Source: Mesorhabditis belari
Taxonomy: Eukaryota > Nematoda > Chromadorea > Rhabditida > Rhabditidae
Reading direction: 5' to 3'
DNA: 64,000 nt
Assembly: GCA_958450365.1 (NCBI GenBank)
Contig: CAUEEP010000730.1
Span: 391,001 to 455,000, forward strand
In this document: piece by piece, positions 24,071 through 34,467 of the stretch
Numbering within the stretch: the stretch's first letter is position 1
How the letters are laid out: each line of letters opens with the position of its first letter
Notes under the pieces: generated by a model
The model's database searches: none
What the model was told of the DNA's origin: nothing
Seen by the model: only the letters and a program-made list of their open reading frames with translations
Translations under genes and position numbers: made by a program

Positions 24071-24141
24071 CTAGGCGCCGAGATTCGAACCGGCGACCTC
24101 TCGCTTGCCGGGCGAACGGTCTACCAATGAGCCACACCAAA
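24071..24141 (-). tRNA. tRNA-like gene, possible GGC (Ala) anticodon, degenerate
   Basis: Reading the minus strand, the A box (TGGCTCATTGGTAGA) and B box (GGTTCGAATC) are good. The anticodon stem TTCGC/GCGAG is intact. A Pol III T-run (six T, 24066-24061) follows the 3' end. Oddities: the seven-base anticodon loop is CCGGCAA, so position 33 is C instead of the near-universal T. The T-arm pairs best as CGCCG/CGGCG with an extra base on the 3' side. The D-stem has one mismatch, and the acceptor stem (TTTGGTG/CGCCTAG) has a mismatch plus wobbles. It may be a pseudogene, a SINE head or an unusual tRNA. Confidence 0.55.
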
Positions 24142-24239
24142 CACGTATTCATTGCCGCCAATGGTAGGGTTTTATACCTTTCTCTGACCCAGAGGGTTTA
24201 AAACCTTACCATTTGCAAGGTCAATTTTTAAATATTAAA

Positions 24240-24508
24240 TTAATACTGTAATAGTACCCCGCCCCCCTCGTACAGTCGCATAGTCGCAAAAGTTTTTTAG
24301 CAATTTCATTTTTTTCAAAGCGCCCGTACTTTCAAAAAATGCGTCTTTGGTATCAAAAAATAGCCCTGAAATCTCAGGGCTATTTTTTGATACCTAAGCG
24401 CGCATCGTAGCATAAACCAGTGTCGAGAAAAACTCGTTCAAAGCTAGACTACGCAACACTCCGCACCGTCATTATGGGGGTGGGGTACTATTACAGTATT
24501 TACGGTAA
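24240..24508. mobile_element. MITE copy 2, same family and orientation as 23715-23986
   Basis: Above 90% identical by eye to copy 1, from AATACTGTAATAGTACCCC to TACAGTATTTACGGTAA. The outermost left bases (TTACCGTA) are missing. The central palindrome ggtatcaaaaaatagccctg / cagggctattttttgatacc is perfect here. Confidence 0.85.
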
Positions 24509-25339
24509 TCATTTTTATTTAAAGTAAATCACAAGTTGATCGGGTTATTTCAAAAATTTCAAAAAGACGGACAAGATTTTTCGACTAAACTGATAGCTTA
24601 TTGTTTAGGTTTAAGCCTACAGGAGATTGTCATTTGGAAAGCCTGTAGTACAGTGATACACAGTACAATCTATAGTACGGTACTGTACGCAGGAAATCTA
24701 CTACTGTAACACGTAATACTGTAGTACAATGCCTTTAGAATCCTTTATAGACCATTAAACCTCATACAAAAGTTTTGTTATTCATTCAAATCTAAACCAA
24801 ACTTGATATTAGATCTAGATCTGGCTCAGAAAAATATTTATTCAGACAGATCTCTTTCGTGTTGACAATTTCTTTGTGAAATACTGTTTTCCATTGAATG
24901 CAATAATATCACAAAGCTCAATTCGATTCCTTTCAGCTGTCATCATCTAAAATAGTTTTTGAATCTTTTGAAAATCTCAAATTCCTTTGCTTTTTGCTTT
25001 TCTTTTAAAGAAAATTCTAAACTTGAATGCCTCTTTTTCCCAATTTCTTAGCAGATGTCCTTTTATGAAATTTTGAAATTTGTTTATCTTTTTTCGATTC
25101 AATTATTTTGTAGAAATTTCTTCAAGTTTTAAAAAGATGTTTGTTGTTTTCTTTCACAAATCCATCCACTTCTAATCCATTCAAAGAAGAGAGCGCGTGC
25201 TCAAATCTCAAATCTCAAATCTCAAAAAGCAAAGTGAAAAAATGGTGATTAAAATTTGATTGTTATTCTCGATTTTTTTGGTTTTAAAAACTGATCTACA
25301 AAGTGATTTGTTGGAAATTTCGTTTAGAGTAATCTAATA

Positions 25340-25856
25340 GGTTGATGCATAAGTCTTTTCGTTTTTTTCGTACTTCTGTTAAAAAGTAACAAATTCACGA
25401 ATTAATCTATAGTTTGCTCTATAAAAAAAGTGTTTTTTTTGTTCAATTTGCATCTTTTTAAATGAATTTCGGTTCACTTTGAAGCAAATTCGAGAGTGAA
25501 AAACGCCTTTTTCGTAAAAATCTATAAAAAACTCTACGGAAAAATTGGCTGAATGAATTTCTCTGAAATTTTGGCGAAATATCAAACGTTTTTTTTCTCT
25601 ATCTTTTATCTATTGACACGAAGATAGGTTTTCTTTAGCTAAGGTGTCTAAACCGCATCATCGAGTTAGCCCTTTTTGACTACCCGACTTCATACTCTCA
25701 AGAAAATCCAGGCATTAAATATTTTTAAACCCGTTTTAATGTTATTTTGCAGAAAAATAATTGGGTTTTTCTAATGAAATCAACCGTAGTTTAATTGGTG
25801 CATTTGTTGGCTTGAAACGGCAGACGAAAAGGAACAAAAACACTTATGCATCAACC
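25340..25856. mobile_element. Mariner-type non-autonomous element
   Basis: Inverted ends GGTTGATGCATAAGT (25340) and ACTTATGCATCAACC (25856) are flanked by TA on both sides. The tip resembles the TTAGGTTG...AAAAGT ends of mariner elements. The 517-bp interior shows no readable transposase or D,D(34)D motif, so it is an internally deleted or unrelated passenger. Confidence 0.8.
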
Positions 25857-26105
25857 TAATAACTAGTATGGTCTTTGTTGTCAGATGAAAGCTATTTTAG
25901 ACATCAGCTAAGCACGTCTTTTCCTGCCAAATGGAATCAAAATAGTCCCAATCGGACAATATATTTGTGGTCACTGACAAACGTAGTCTGTTGTGTGGAA
26001 CAAGGTTACTCCAGTAGTTTTCCAAAGGTTAGGCAAAGCAAGGCCAAGTCCTTGCCTGGATTTGATCTGGCCACAAAAAGTCCTTGGAGCCGCTAGAAAC
26101 CAGGG

Positions 26106-26225
26106 TGTTGGCCTTGGCTTGGGTTGGCTTGGCTTGGCTTGGCTTGGCTTGGCTTGGGTTGGCTTGGCTTGGCTTGGCTTGGCTTGGCTTGGCTTGGCTT
26201 GGCTTGGCTTGGATTGGCTTGGCTG
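26106..26225. repeat. TTGGC pentamer array
   Basis: About 24 copies of ttggc with a few variants (gggtt, ggatt). Confidence 0.9.
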
Positions 26226-27967
26226 CTGGGCTTAGGCTGCATAAATAACTCAGTGCATAAATAACTTAAAATGAAAAAGATGCAAGAGAGATCACTAAGC
26301 CATTCCAATAAATTAAAAAAAACTCATCCTTTCTGGCATGCTAAAAGCTTGCAAGAAGTGTGGTGAAGTTAAAGAGAAAAAAAAGATGCAAGAGAGATCA
26401 CTAAGCCATTCCAATAAATTCAAATCTCCCACTTATATTAGTGTGCTAGTCTCTATTTTCTTGAAAACAAAACCCAAAAGTGAACCTAGATAGCTATATA
26501 AAATATATCTTTACTAGGTAAAAAGGGGATATTTCTATTTGAATACATTCCTTTTCTTTTCCCTTTTCTCACCAGATATCTCTGTTCTTTTCACCTGTTT
26601 TCCCCACTTCAAAAAGGTTTCTTTTTGTGATAGATGGCTTTTCCCAAACATTTGTTATTTTCGTGCTAACTCTTCGATTTTCTTCTCTCTCTCTTTTGAG
26701 GATTCAGCTTGAAATATCCCTCTTTTGCTTTCGGACTTTCGGAAAATATTTTTGTCTCGAGAAATGTTCTGTTTTTGTGCAAAGCGGGAGTTTCAAGTGC
26801 TCTCTCTTCTTTCAGATGAACACAATTTTCTTTTTTCTTTTCTTTTCTTTTCTTCTATCCAACAGACAGCTCTGATCAATCGCTTTTTTCGGATGTTTTG
26901 TTTTTGTTCTGAAAATAAGATAATCTTTCAAGCTTGTTTTTTTTACACTTAAAGCTAGGATTTGTTTTTGTTCTGAAACTAAGATAATCTAAGATACTGA
27001 AACTAAGATAATCTTGTTTTTTACATTTAAAGCTAGGATTTATTTTTGATAAAGTTAAATTAAAAACATTGTCCTTATCATTGTCATTTTTTTTATTTCT
27101 TTATCGTAAGCAGTCTATTTTACGCTAAAATTTCTCATAACCAAAGCTTGGAATTCACCTCAATTACTTTTTATGCACAAAATGGCAAAACGAATCCTTT
27201 CTAGTGCACTGAAAATATCTTTTGGTTAGCTAGCTTGAAGCTTGAATAGCTTAAAGCTTTAACAAAAGGCAAATTTAGCCGTTCCATTGTACTCCAAGGA
27301 ATCAAATTTGCATAGTTATAAGTTATTGAGCTATTGAGTTATTGAGTTATTGTAATAAATCTTTTGCTATTGTGAATCGGGATTAAAAGTAAAGGTCAGG
27401 AGACCAATTTTTACCAATTAACTGAATAATTAATCCCTTTTGTTTTGACTTTTCCAAAATTTACTATCCAATCAGTTTTCAACTTTCAACGGGAAATGGC
27501 TTGTTTATAAATTTGCTGGTTTTGACTTTGAATTTGTTGCTTTTGCTTTGATTTATTCCCTTGTGTAGACACATTGCACAACACTAACGTCATTTTGCCC
27601 ATTCTTAGAAAAATTTGAGATTTATTTTGTGACGGCATGATTGAAGGGAATGGGAAATGGGCTGTAATATCCAGAAGAGAGCAGAAATCCCTTTCTACCC
27701 CTTCTCTTCCTTTCCCCCCCTTTTTTCCATCCATTCCATCCATTCACCGGCTATTGATTTTGAATTTTCATTCACCTTTCATTCGTTTCTCAAAATAGCC
27801 AAAACATTTTTTTTACGATTTATGACCATTGGAAAACCTTATTCCCTCAAATTTTACATCAAAAAAGATCCACATAAATTGGGATTTTTGTGAATTTCCC
27901 CCGCTTTAAATCGACTACATTTTAGGATACAATTTGGCTTTGTGTAAACAAATGTGAATGCCAAAAT

Positions 27968-28035
27968 AAAGCTTGAATAAATCTTGTATAAATCTTGTAT
28001 AAATTTTGTATAAATTTTGTATAAATCTTGAATAA
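27968..28035. repeat. 12-bp AT-rich array (ataaatcttgta)
   Basis: About five imperfect copies of ataaatcttgta or ataaattttgta. Confidence 0.75.
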
Positions 28036-28192
28036 AACAAGAATGAGTTACATTACAAATATAAAACTTTTAAGGTAACTCTGAACGTTTTAAAAGTTCA
28101 GTACCAAAATCAGAATTTCATTTGATTATATTTCTAAAAATTTTGGCTCATTTTTAAGGCTCATTTCAATTTTGGCTCATTTGTAGGAAACT

Positions 28193-28528
28193 GGGGGGGT
28201 GGGACAAATGCGACCTTTTTTTTGCTCACCTGGACATTTGCGCACCTTTTTTTGCTGGAAAAGGCCTTAGGAAAGGTCGTAGAGCTTCGAAAATATTTCC
28301 ACATAAGGGAATCGTATGCGTAGATTCAGAATTTTGACAAATCAGAGCTCGCTGACACGTCAAATTTAGGCTAAAAGGCAAAAACTACGCAACTTAACGC
28401 TTTTCCGCAGTTTTTATCTTTTAGCCCAAATTTGACGTGTCAGCGAGGTCTGATTTGTCAAAATTCTGAATCTACGCATACGATTCCCTCATATGGAAAT
28501 ATTTTCGAAGCTCACAAAAATGTTTTCC
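28193..28528. mobile_element. Truncated MITE, GTGGGACAAATGCGACC family
   Basis: The left end GTGGGACAAATGCGACCTTT and the next segment (gacatttgcgcacctttttt) match the element at 45698-46170. The interior instead holds long inverted arms (gcttcgaaaatatttccaca...gaatcgtatgcg against cgcatacgattccc...tggaaatattttcgaagc). The right-hand terminal sequence is missing. Confidence 0.7.
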
Positions 28529-30181
28529 CACTATCACTTGGATTTCCGTGAAATGTCACTCAGAAATTGATTGTCGTTGAATCCCCCGTTAAAAAAAATG
28601 ATATTCAGCAAACATAGATCGAAAAAGTGTCAATCGTTTCGATCAAATTTGATAAAAATATGTTTTTGAAACATGCTGACTAGTTCACCGAGTGCCTGTT
28701 TTTCCCATTTTCTCGCCGAAAAGAGTGACGCTATTTTTGGCGACTCCGAGAATTGATCAACTCCACTCCATTCGCTCAAATCAAGAAATTTTCACAAAAC
28801 TTTTGCCCGCAAAAGTTTTCCACCGACCCTTTCATCAAAAAAATGAACACGTGCTTTTACCACTGTTCAGTTTAACCCATGATTTCTCTCCGATTCTCAT
28901 GTGAAATGCTTCTCTCATCCACCCACACACTTGTCATTTCTCTCTCTTTTTGACCATTTACGGGCAGATACAGCAGAGTCGAGACTTCTCTTTCATTTCA
29001 TTTTCCCCCTTCCTCTCACCCTTGATCGGGACGCTTCGGCAGCCTCAATCGCAAAAAAAGCCCATCACCGACAAAATACATCGATTTTTGTCGGTGTGGA
29101 TATGAGAATTTTTTTGATTCTTAAAATTGGATTTTTTTTGAATCATTTTATATTATACATTTCCCATTTTCCCATGTTCCCTTTTAAACCGTTAAACCGT
29201 TAAACTGAAATCTCGTTCTCATTCCAAAACTATAGTCTGATATTTTTCTTGAAATTTACTTCAGAAATCTCCCTTTTGTCTGAAACTTGTTTTCAAAGTT
29301 TTGACATCTCAGTCCAAGTTCACTTTGATTTCCCGAATGTTTTCCTCTACGGCTTCCAGATTATATTTTTGTGTGCCATTTTGGGCGAAACTTTTCGAAA
29401 ATCAACCTGAACTTGGTTCTAAGATCACTTGGATGTGTGGGGTTTCTAAAAACTTTCTCCCCATACAAGAGACGAATCCCTAGAATCTCCCCAAACAAAT
29501 AGAATTTGATAGGTGGGGATGAATGAGGGGAAAGGATGCGGTGAATTAATGGGCGGTAATTTATCAGCTCGCGCAAGTAAGCGCTATTGAAGCAAGGAGT
29601 GGGTGTAGAAATCGAGAAGTGGAAAGGAAAAAGGGGGGTGTGCATCGGGGTGAGCCAGTTTGGCATCTCGCATCTCGGTGCACCCCTTGCCTGTCTCTTT
29701 TCCTTTCCCACTTCTTCACTCGCAAACCGCTTTGCATTGAATGGATTTTTTTCGTCTTGATCAAGCGCCTCTTTTTTTCTTCGATGGTGATTAATTGGTG
29801 ATTAGAGTTGATTTTTTTCTTCTTCAATCGCTTTGCAACAATTAGTCGATAGTGGATTTTTGCCGTTGTCGAGTTTAATTGCATGTTCTTATGGCTTTAA
29901 AAGATCAAACTAAAATCGGATATAATTGTCTGATCTGTTAGGGTTGATCATGAAGATTTACGTTCTTTACAACTCCCATTACTTCATAGTTAAATTTCAA
30001 ATTAAAACAAACAACTTTTTAAAAAAACCAGAACTGTGTGCAACTTTGCTTTTCTAAAAAAAGTATGCTTTTGTAGGGACAAAATTAAGAGAAAATTAAG
30101 ACAAAATCTAAATTTTCAAAATTTAATATTTTCCTATTTTGCGGGAAAAAGACGCAATATAAAACTTCAACAAAAAAATTG

Positions 30182-30454
30182 GGGGTGGCTACTTTACGCC
30201 AAATTTTTTGCTCAACTCGCCATAACTTTCTTCTAAGTCAGCCAATCTTTATGATTTTGGTGTCATTTTGTTACACTTGTTGAGATCTACAAGACTTAGA
30301 AGTTATGGCCGACCTAGAAGAAAGTTATGGCGAGTTGCGCAAAAAAATTTGGCGCAAAGTAGCCACCCCTAACTTTGGTCACCACTTTATTCGCGCAACG
30401 CAACTGCAACAAATTTACTAACCAAGGCTCTGATTATTATTGCTATCATGAAAA
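30182..30454. mobile_element. MITE, GTGGCTACTTTGCGCCAAAT family, copy 1
   Basis: Inverted ends GGGGTGGCTACTTTACGCCA (30182) and TGGCGCAAAGTAGCCACCCC (30369) enclose ctcgccataactttcttcta arms. The next 85 bp (30370-30454, aactttggtcaccactttat...gctatcatgaaaaa) also recurs next to the copy at 62 kb, so the mobile unit is longer than the palindrome. Confidence 0.8.
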
Positions 30455-30953
30455 AGCCGAACGGCGGTTCTTCTTCTCTTTCTCTTACTCGTCTTCATAC
30501 CACCATTCGTCGTCGTGTCGATGATGGTGTAGACTGTGAAAGGGGAAAGAGAAAGAAATGCAGCAGCAGCAGTGTGCCGCCGTGTGCGCACTATTTGCCG
30601 TGTTGACCGGTTGAGCGGCGGGTCTCTCCCCTTCCTGGTCTCTTTCGCCGTCTCTTCCCTCTCCCTTTCGCCCGCTCTTTTCCCAATTTCTTTTCCCTCA
30701 TTTCCCATCATGTATCAGCACTGTGTCTGGGTGTTTAAAAAAAATCTTGTGCTCTTAGCACACCTTTCCTTTCGATACTCTCGTCTCGGTTTTGAATTGG
30801 ACTTTTTGAGATACAATAACGTTTTTTTTATTTTTAGCGGAGGCAGCGAAAACCGGTGAAGAAAGTGGGGAGCTTGGTGGAAACTGTGTTCTGCGCTCTT
30901 TGGAGCATCGAACTTTTCTCTTCTCATTGACTCTATAAAAATTCGTACACAAA

Positions 30954-33840
30954 ATGGCGTCGCCTGCTCTAGAAAATGGCGGATTTCAATCGGAACTCCA
31001 CAGGTTTGTAATTTTGTGATTCTTCCTATCAGGCCGGAACCCAGAAATACTAAAAATTTTAAGGGAGGGGGAAGCCAACCCTTTTACTTTAGTCAAAGTA
31101 GAAATTCACTCCAATTTGTCTTGCTGTCAATGGAGGGGCAGTTGCCCTCTCTGCTCCACCCTCGGTATGAGCCTGATTCCTATCTAGCTTGCTAATAATA
31201 CGGTCAAGCAGTAAATCTAAGCTGTCGATTTGTTCTAGTTTGACGTATTCTTTTCTTTTGCAGGTTAAAGGTCTCGGCTAGCAATCAGAAGGTGGCACTG
31301 GTGAAATTGACGGATGAAATGATTGCTGCCATTCAAAAAGCCCAGTCCTCGCGAGACTCGTTTAAAATTTCAATCCAAAAAGAGGTTGGGAGAATTTTGT
31401 TTTTTATTTAAATCTTATTTTAGGGCGGAGTAATAACTCTTGGAGGGAATCAACAATTTTCGTTCTCGATTCAATCTATGGCCAGCACTCCCTCTGATGT
31501 GATCCTTCAGGATAAAAGAAGTGATAGGACGGGCAACTACCAAATGCTTGGCACTATTCAGCAAAAGTTTCAGGTATGTTTGCATTTATTTTGTTAAGTT
31601 TTGGTACTCTCACATCAGTCATTCGGTTTCTCATAGCTTTTTTTTCTTTTGGAATGGCCTACTAGATCTACGGGCAAAATAGCAGTTTTTTTAAAATGCT
31701 AACTTTAGATTCAAGCAACGGATAAGTCTTTGGATGAAACTCGACATCGTACAAAAATGCTTCTTGAACAAGAGTCTCAAAAAACAGCCAAAGAAGTTCC
31801 AAAGTTAGTTTTTATCTACCTTCAATAAAAGTATGCACCAGTCCTATTTGTTAACTTTGATTTAGGAATCAAAGGGATATTTTGGCCAAAAAAGTCGCAA
31901 ACACGATGCCAGGGCGGTTTGATCGAAAATTCAATTCATCAAACACGCATCAAACATCAAAACCAGCGCCTTTTCCGCTCAAAAATAAGGTGCGTTCAGT
32001 GATTAATAACAATGATACGTTTCTTTTAGCCTACTACAAGCTCATCGATCTCCAATTATTCATCTTCTTCAAGTTAGTCGAATCATTTGCGGTCAACTCT
32101 AACTAGTATTTTAGCTTTGCCAGTGACACATGGTCGCCCAAATATGTCTCCCAATCGGAAAGCAGAATTGATGAAAAAACCGCTTCGAGTAAGTATCTTT
32201 GCTTTGAGTAATTTTTGAAATATAAAATGTACAGTTATTTTTAGGCACGAATTATTCATTTGACGGCAACTGGCAAATATTCATCGAACAAGGAGATTTA
32301 CGAGAAGCTGAAGCGTGATGGTCTCTCGGATAACGAGGATAATTTTACAGTCATCTCTAAATTGATTAACGAGGTTGGGTTTTAGGTAGTTAATTTGTGT
32401 ATTGGTTTATTTTAGGTCGGTGAAATGGACGGTGATGGACACTTTTCTCTTCGGCCATCCTTGATCGGGGAAGTTGACCTTCATTGGACTTGGTTTACAA
32501 CCGAAGATAAAGCAAAAGTACGCCGGATCAGTCAGGTAGCTATTCTGTTGACGATTTAGCATCTAGAGCACAAAAATGTTTGTTAGAAAATCATCCATTA
32601 CTTTTTGATTTTAGCCTTCCACATCAGCCGGATTCGCGCCAACCCGAAAGAATGGAATTGACCGTGCTCAACGCACAGCGGCTGACACCCCACAAAAGGA
32701 TTCCGAAAGTTCGAAAAGCGAATTTACCTTTTCAACTCAGGCGTTAAGGTTCACCTCCATTATCTGGAGCATCTCAACCGCCGGCGCGCACTGCATATCC
32801 AAGCACTGTTCAGGGGAAGAAAGTATGCCTGACTTGTAAAGATGATAATGCTAAATATGTTTTAGGTGAGCCCTCAGATGGCACGCACCATCCAACAAAC
32901 TTTACCAAGTGCGCCTAAACCTCGTACACCTCCTCAACCTCAACAAACCAACGTGTATGTGCTTTCATACTCATTTGATTCTATTTTTGAATTTAGGAAT
33001 GTTCTCGATACTCTGCTTCCAAATAAGCGCAAAGCTCACGTACCAATGGAACAAAGAAGCGAGAAGAGGCAACGTCAAGAAAGCGAAAGCCCTCCTCTGC
33101 TACAAGTACAGCAGTATCATCGACGAGAAAAGGATTCGGAATCGGAAAAGGCAAGAGATAAAGATGAACAGGAAAGACAGAGGCTCCTTGCAGCAACGGG
33201 AGGATCGACTGGCGGTTCATCTGTAAGTTTTTGCTATTTTAAAGGAAGTTCTGACTTTTAAAATTTGAGGTTTCGTCGACTTCTTCGGGTGTTTCTTCTC
33301 GCTTGAGCAGCCCAATTCTTTCGTTTCCAATTCACCCGTCTCAAGATTGGAACAAAGAAATCCCTGAGGTATCGCTTTCTTGCTCGCGCAAATTTTATCA
33401 TCTATCTAGATTAAATTCGCTCATGAAGTTGACAAATACTATCAAGCGTTTGATGCTGACTACCCAAGCTACATGCAGTGTTTCGATCAACTGGATATGG
33501 TATAAAGAACAATCAGTCGTTTAGCTATTTCCTTTTTAGGTTTCAAAAGAATTTCGAGATCTAGCTGAACGTTTGGAGAAAGCACGAAAAGCAAAAGGAG
33601 ATGATTTGGAACATGTTGAGCGAAGTATTCATTCAAGGTTGGTTTTTAATTATTTTTCATCAATCTCTCTTGAATTCAAAAAACACTATCTTCAGGTACG
33701 CACGTTACGAGAAAGATCAAGAATTTCTTCGAACTCGGCAGAGACATGCGGATCTACGTGCAAAGTTGAGCCTGTTGAAGAGTCGAATTGCTGCTTGGGA
33801 AGGACGCGAGAACTCACTAAATGCCTCAACCCTTTTTTAA
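30954..33840 (+). CDS. ell-1: RNA polymerase II elongation factor ELL
   Basis: ELL raises the Pol II elongation rate and belongs to super and little elongation complexes. The start ATG at 30954 (MASPALENGGFQSELHR) opens an N-terminal domain with LGGNQQFSFSIQSM, DKRSDRTGNYQMLGTIQQKF and ATDKSLDETRHR. A winged-helix-like segment follows (ARIIHLTATGKYSSNKEIYE, then HWTWFTTEDKAKVRRI). The middle is disordered and basic (KRKAHVPMEQRSEKRQRQES). The C-terminal occludin/ELL domain is clear: AHEVDKYYQAFDADYPSYMQ, VSKEFRDLAERLEKA and the closing helix RHADLRAKLSLLKSRIAAWE. About 15 exons. Oddity: near 32700-32745 the frame must shift, explained either by a 40-nt intron (GTTCG...TTAAG) or by a sequence error. 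The symbol rests on the C. elegans name. Confidence 0.88.
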
Positions 33841-34467
33841 TAGAATGCTAACGAGATTTCCGATGTTTTATCCTATGCAAGTTTCATTGTTGATTTTCCA
33901 TTACTTCATCGTTATCTTTGCATGCAAGTTGTTTTAAACATCGGTATTGGTTATTATGGGTCTGAAACATATTAAATTGTAGTTAATAATTACATGACTA
34001 TTACTTGTTCGTGCTCATAATTTCATTCCTGCTGTGTCTCCTTCGCTAGTTTCTAATTAAGGTCCGCTTTTTGCTCAGTATTTTATGTGTTACCCGCTAG
34101 TCGGTCTTTAAATTTCGGGGTAGCCTTTATGCTTATTGAAAAGTTACAAAAAAAGTTTGCTATTCAGTTTTATTACTCGATTATGCCGTTGATGTATGTA
34201 TTACCGATGATAACGGGTGGCTTGATCAAACCGTTTGGGAAATCATCTAGATTCACCTACCCATACTCGTGACTTCTTCGCCTTCACTAGATGATTTCCC
34301 GTGTGACCCGGGTCCCCCCTCATGCCATCATCAATTTATGTAACGGGTGCTCGAAATGTTGTGCTTTTTGATTGATAAACTTATGACGTTTTCAAACACA
34401 TAAATACATAATCAATAGATTTATGACGTTTTCAAACACATATAAATATACAATCGTGAAACAATAT
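33841..34467. other. 3' spacer between convergent ell-1 and dcap-1
   Basis: Contains both 3' UTRs. At 34372-34445 the sequence ttatgacgttttcaaacaca appears twice about 50 bp apart. A 13-bp inverted pair gggaaatcatcta/tagatgatttccc lies at about 34237-34306. No coding content. Confidence 0.5.

Larger units (their letters stand above)
16254..30953. other. About 14.7 kb without a supported gene
   Basis: After the 3' end of the UBL gene I find no exon chain with conserved protein content until ell-1. The stretch holds pyrimidine-rich, more GC-rich islands near 16.9-17.5, 18.0-18.2, 22.6-22.85, 27.65-27.75, 28.9-29.05, 29.6-29.75 and 30.47-30.72 kb. It also holds tandem arrays, MITEs and one tRNA-like gene, each listed separately. 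Open frames such as the 178-codon one at 16951-17487 are low-complexity (Pro/Ser/Phe) and follow the pyrimidine tracts. The islands look like the promoter-proximal tracts seen upstream of known genes here, so unrecognised genes, 5' exons or ncRNAs remain possible. Confidence 0.5.

Noticed and set aside
25379..25585. Possible transposase remnant in the mariner-type element
   Set aside because: The 68-codon frame has none of the mariner transposase landmarks (helix-turn-helix, WVPHEL, D,D(34)D), so I do not call a transposase gene.
34087..34345. Possible element with TTACCCG / AACGGGT ends between ell-1 and dcap-1
   Set aside because: The inverted matches are only seven bases and the target duplication is unclear; chance cannot be excluded.
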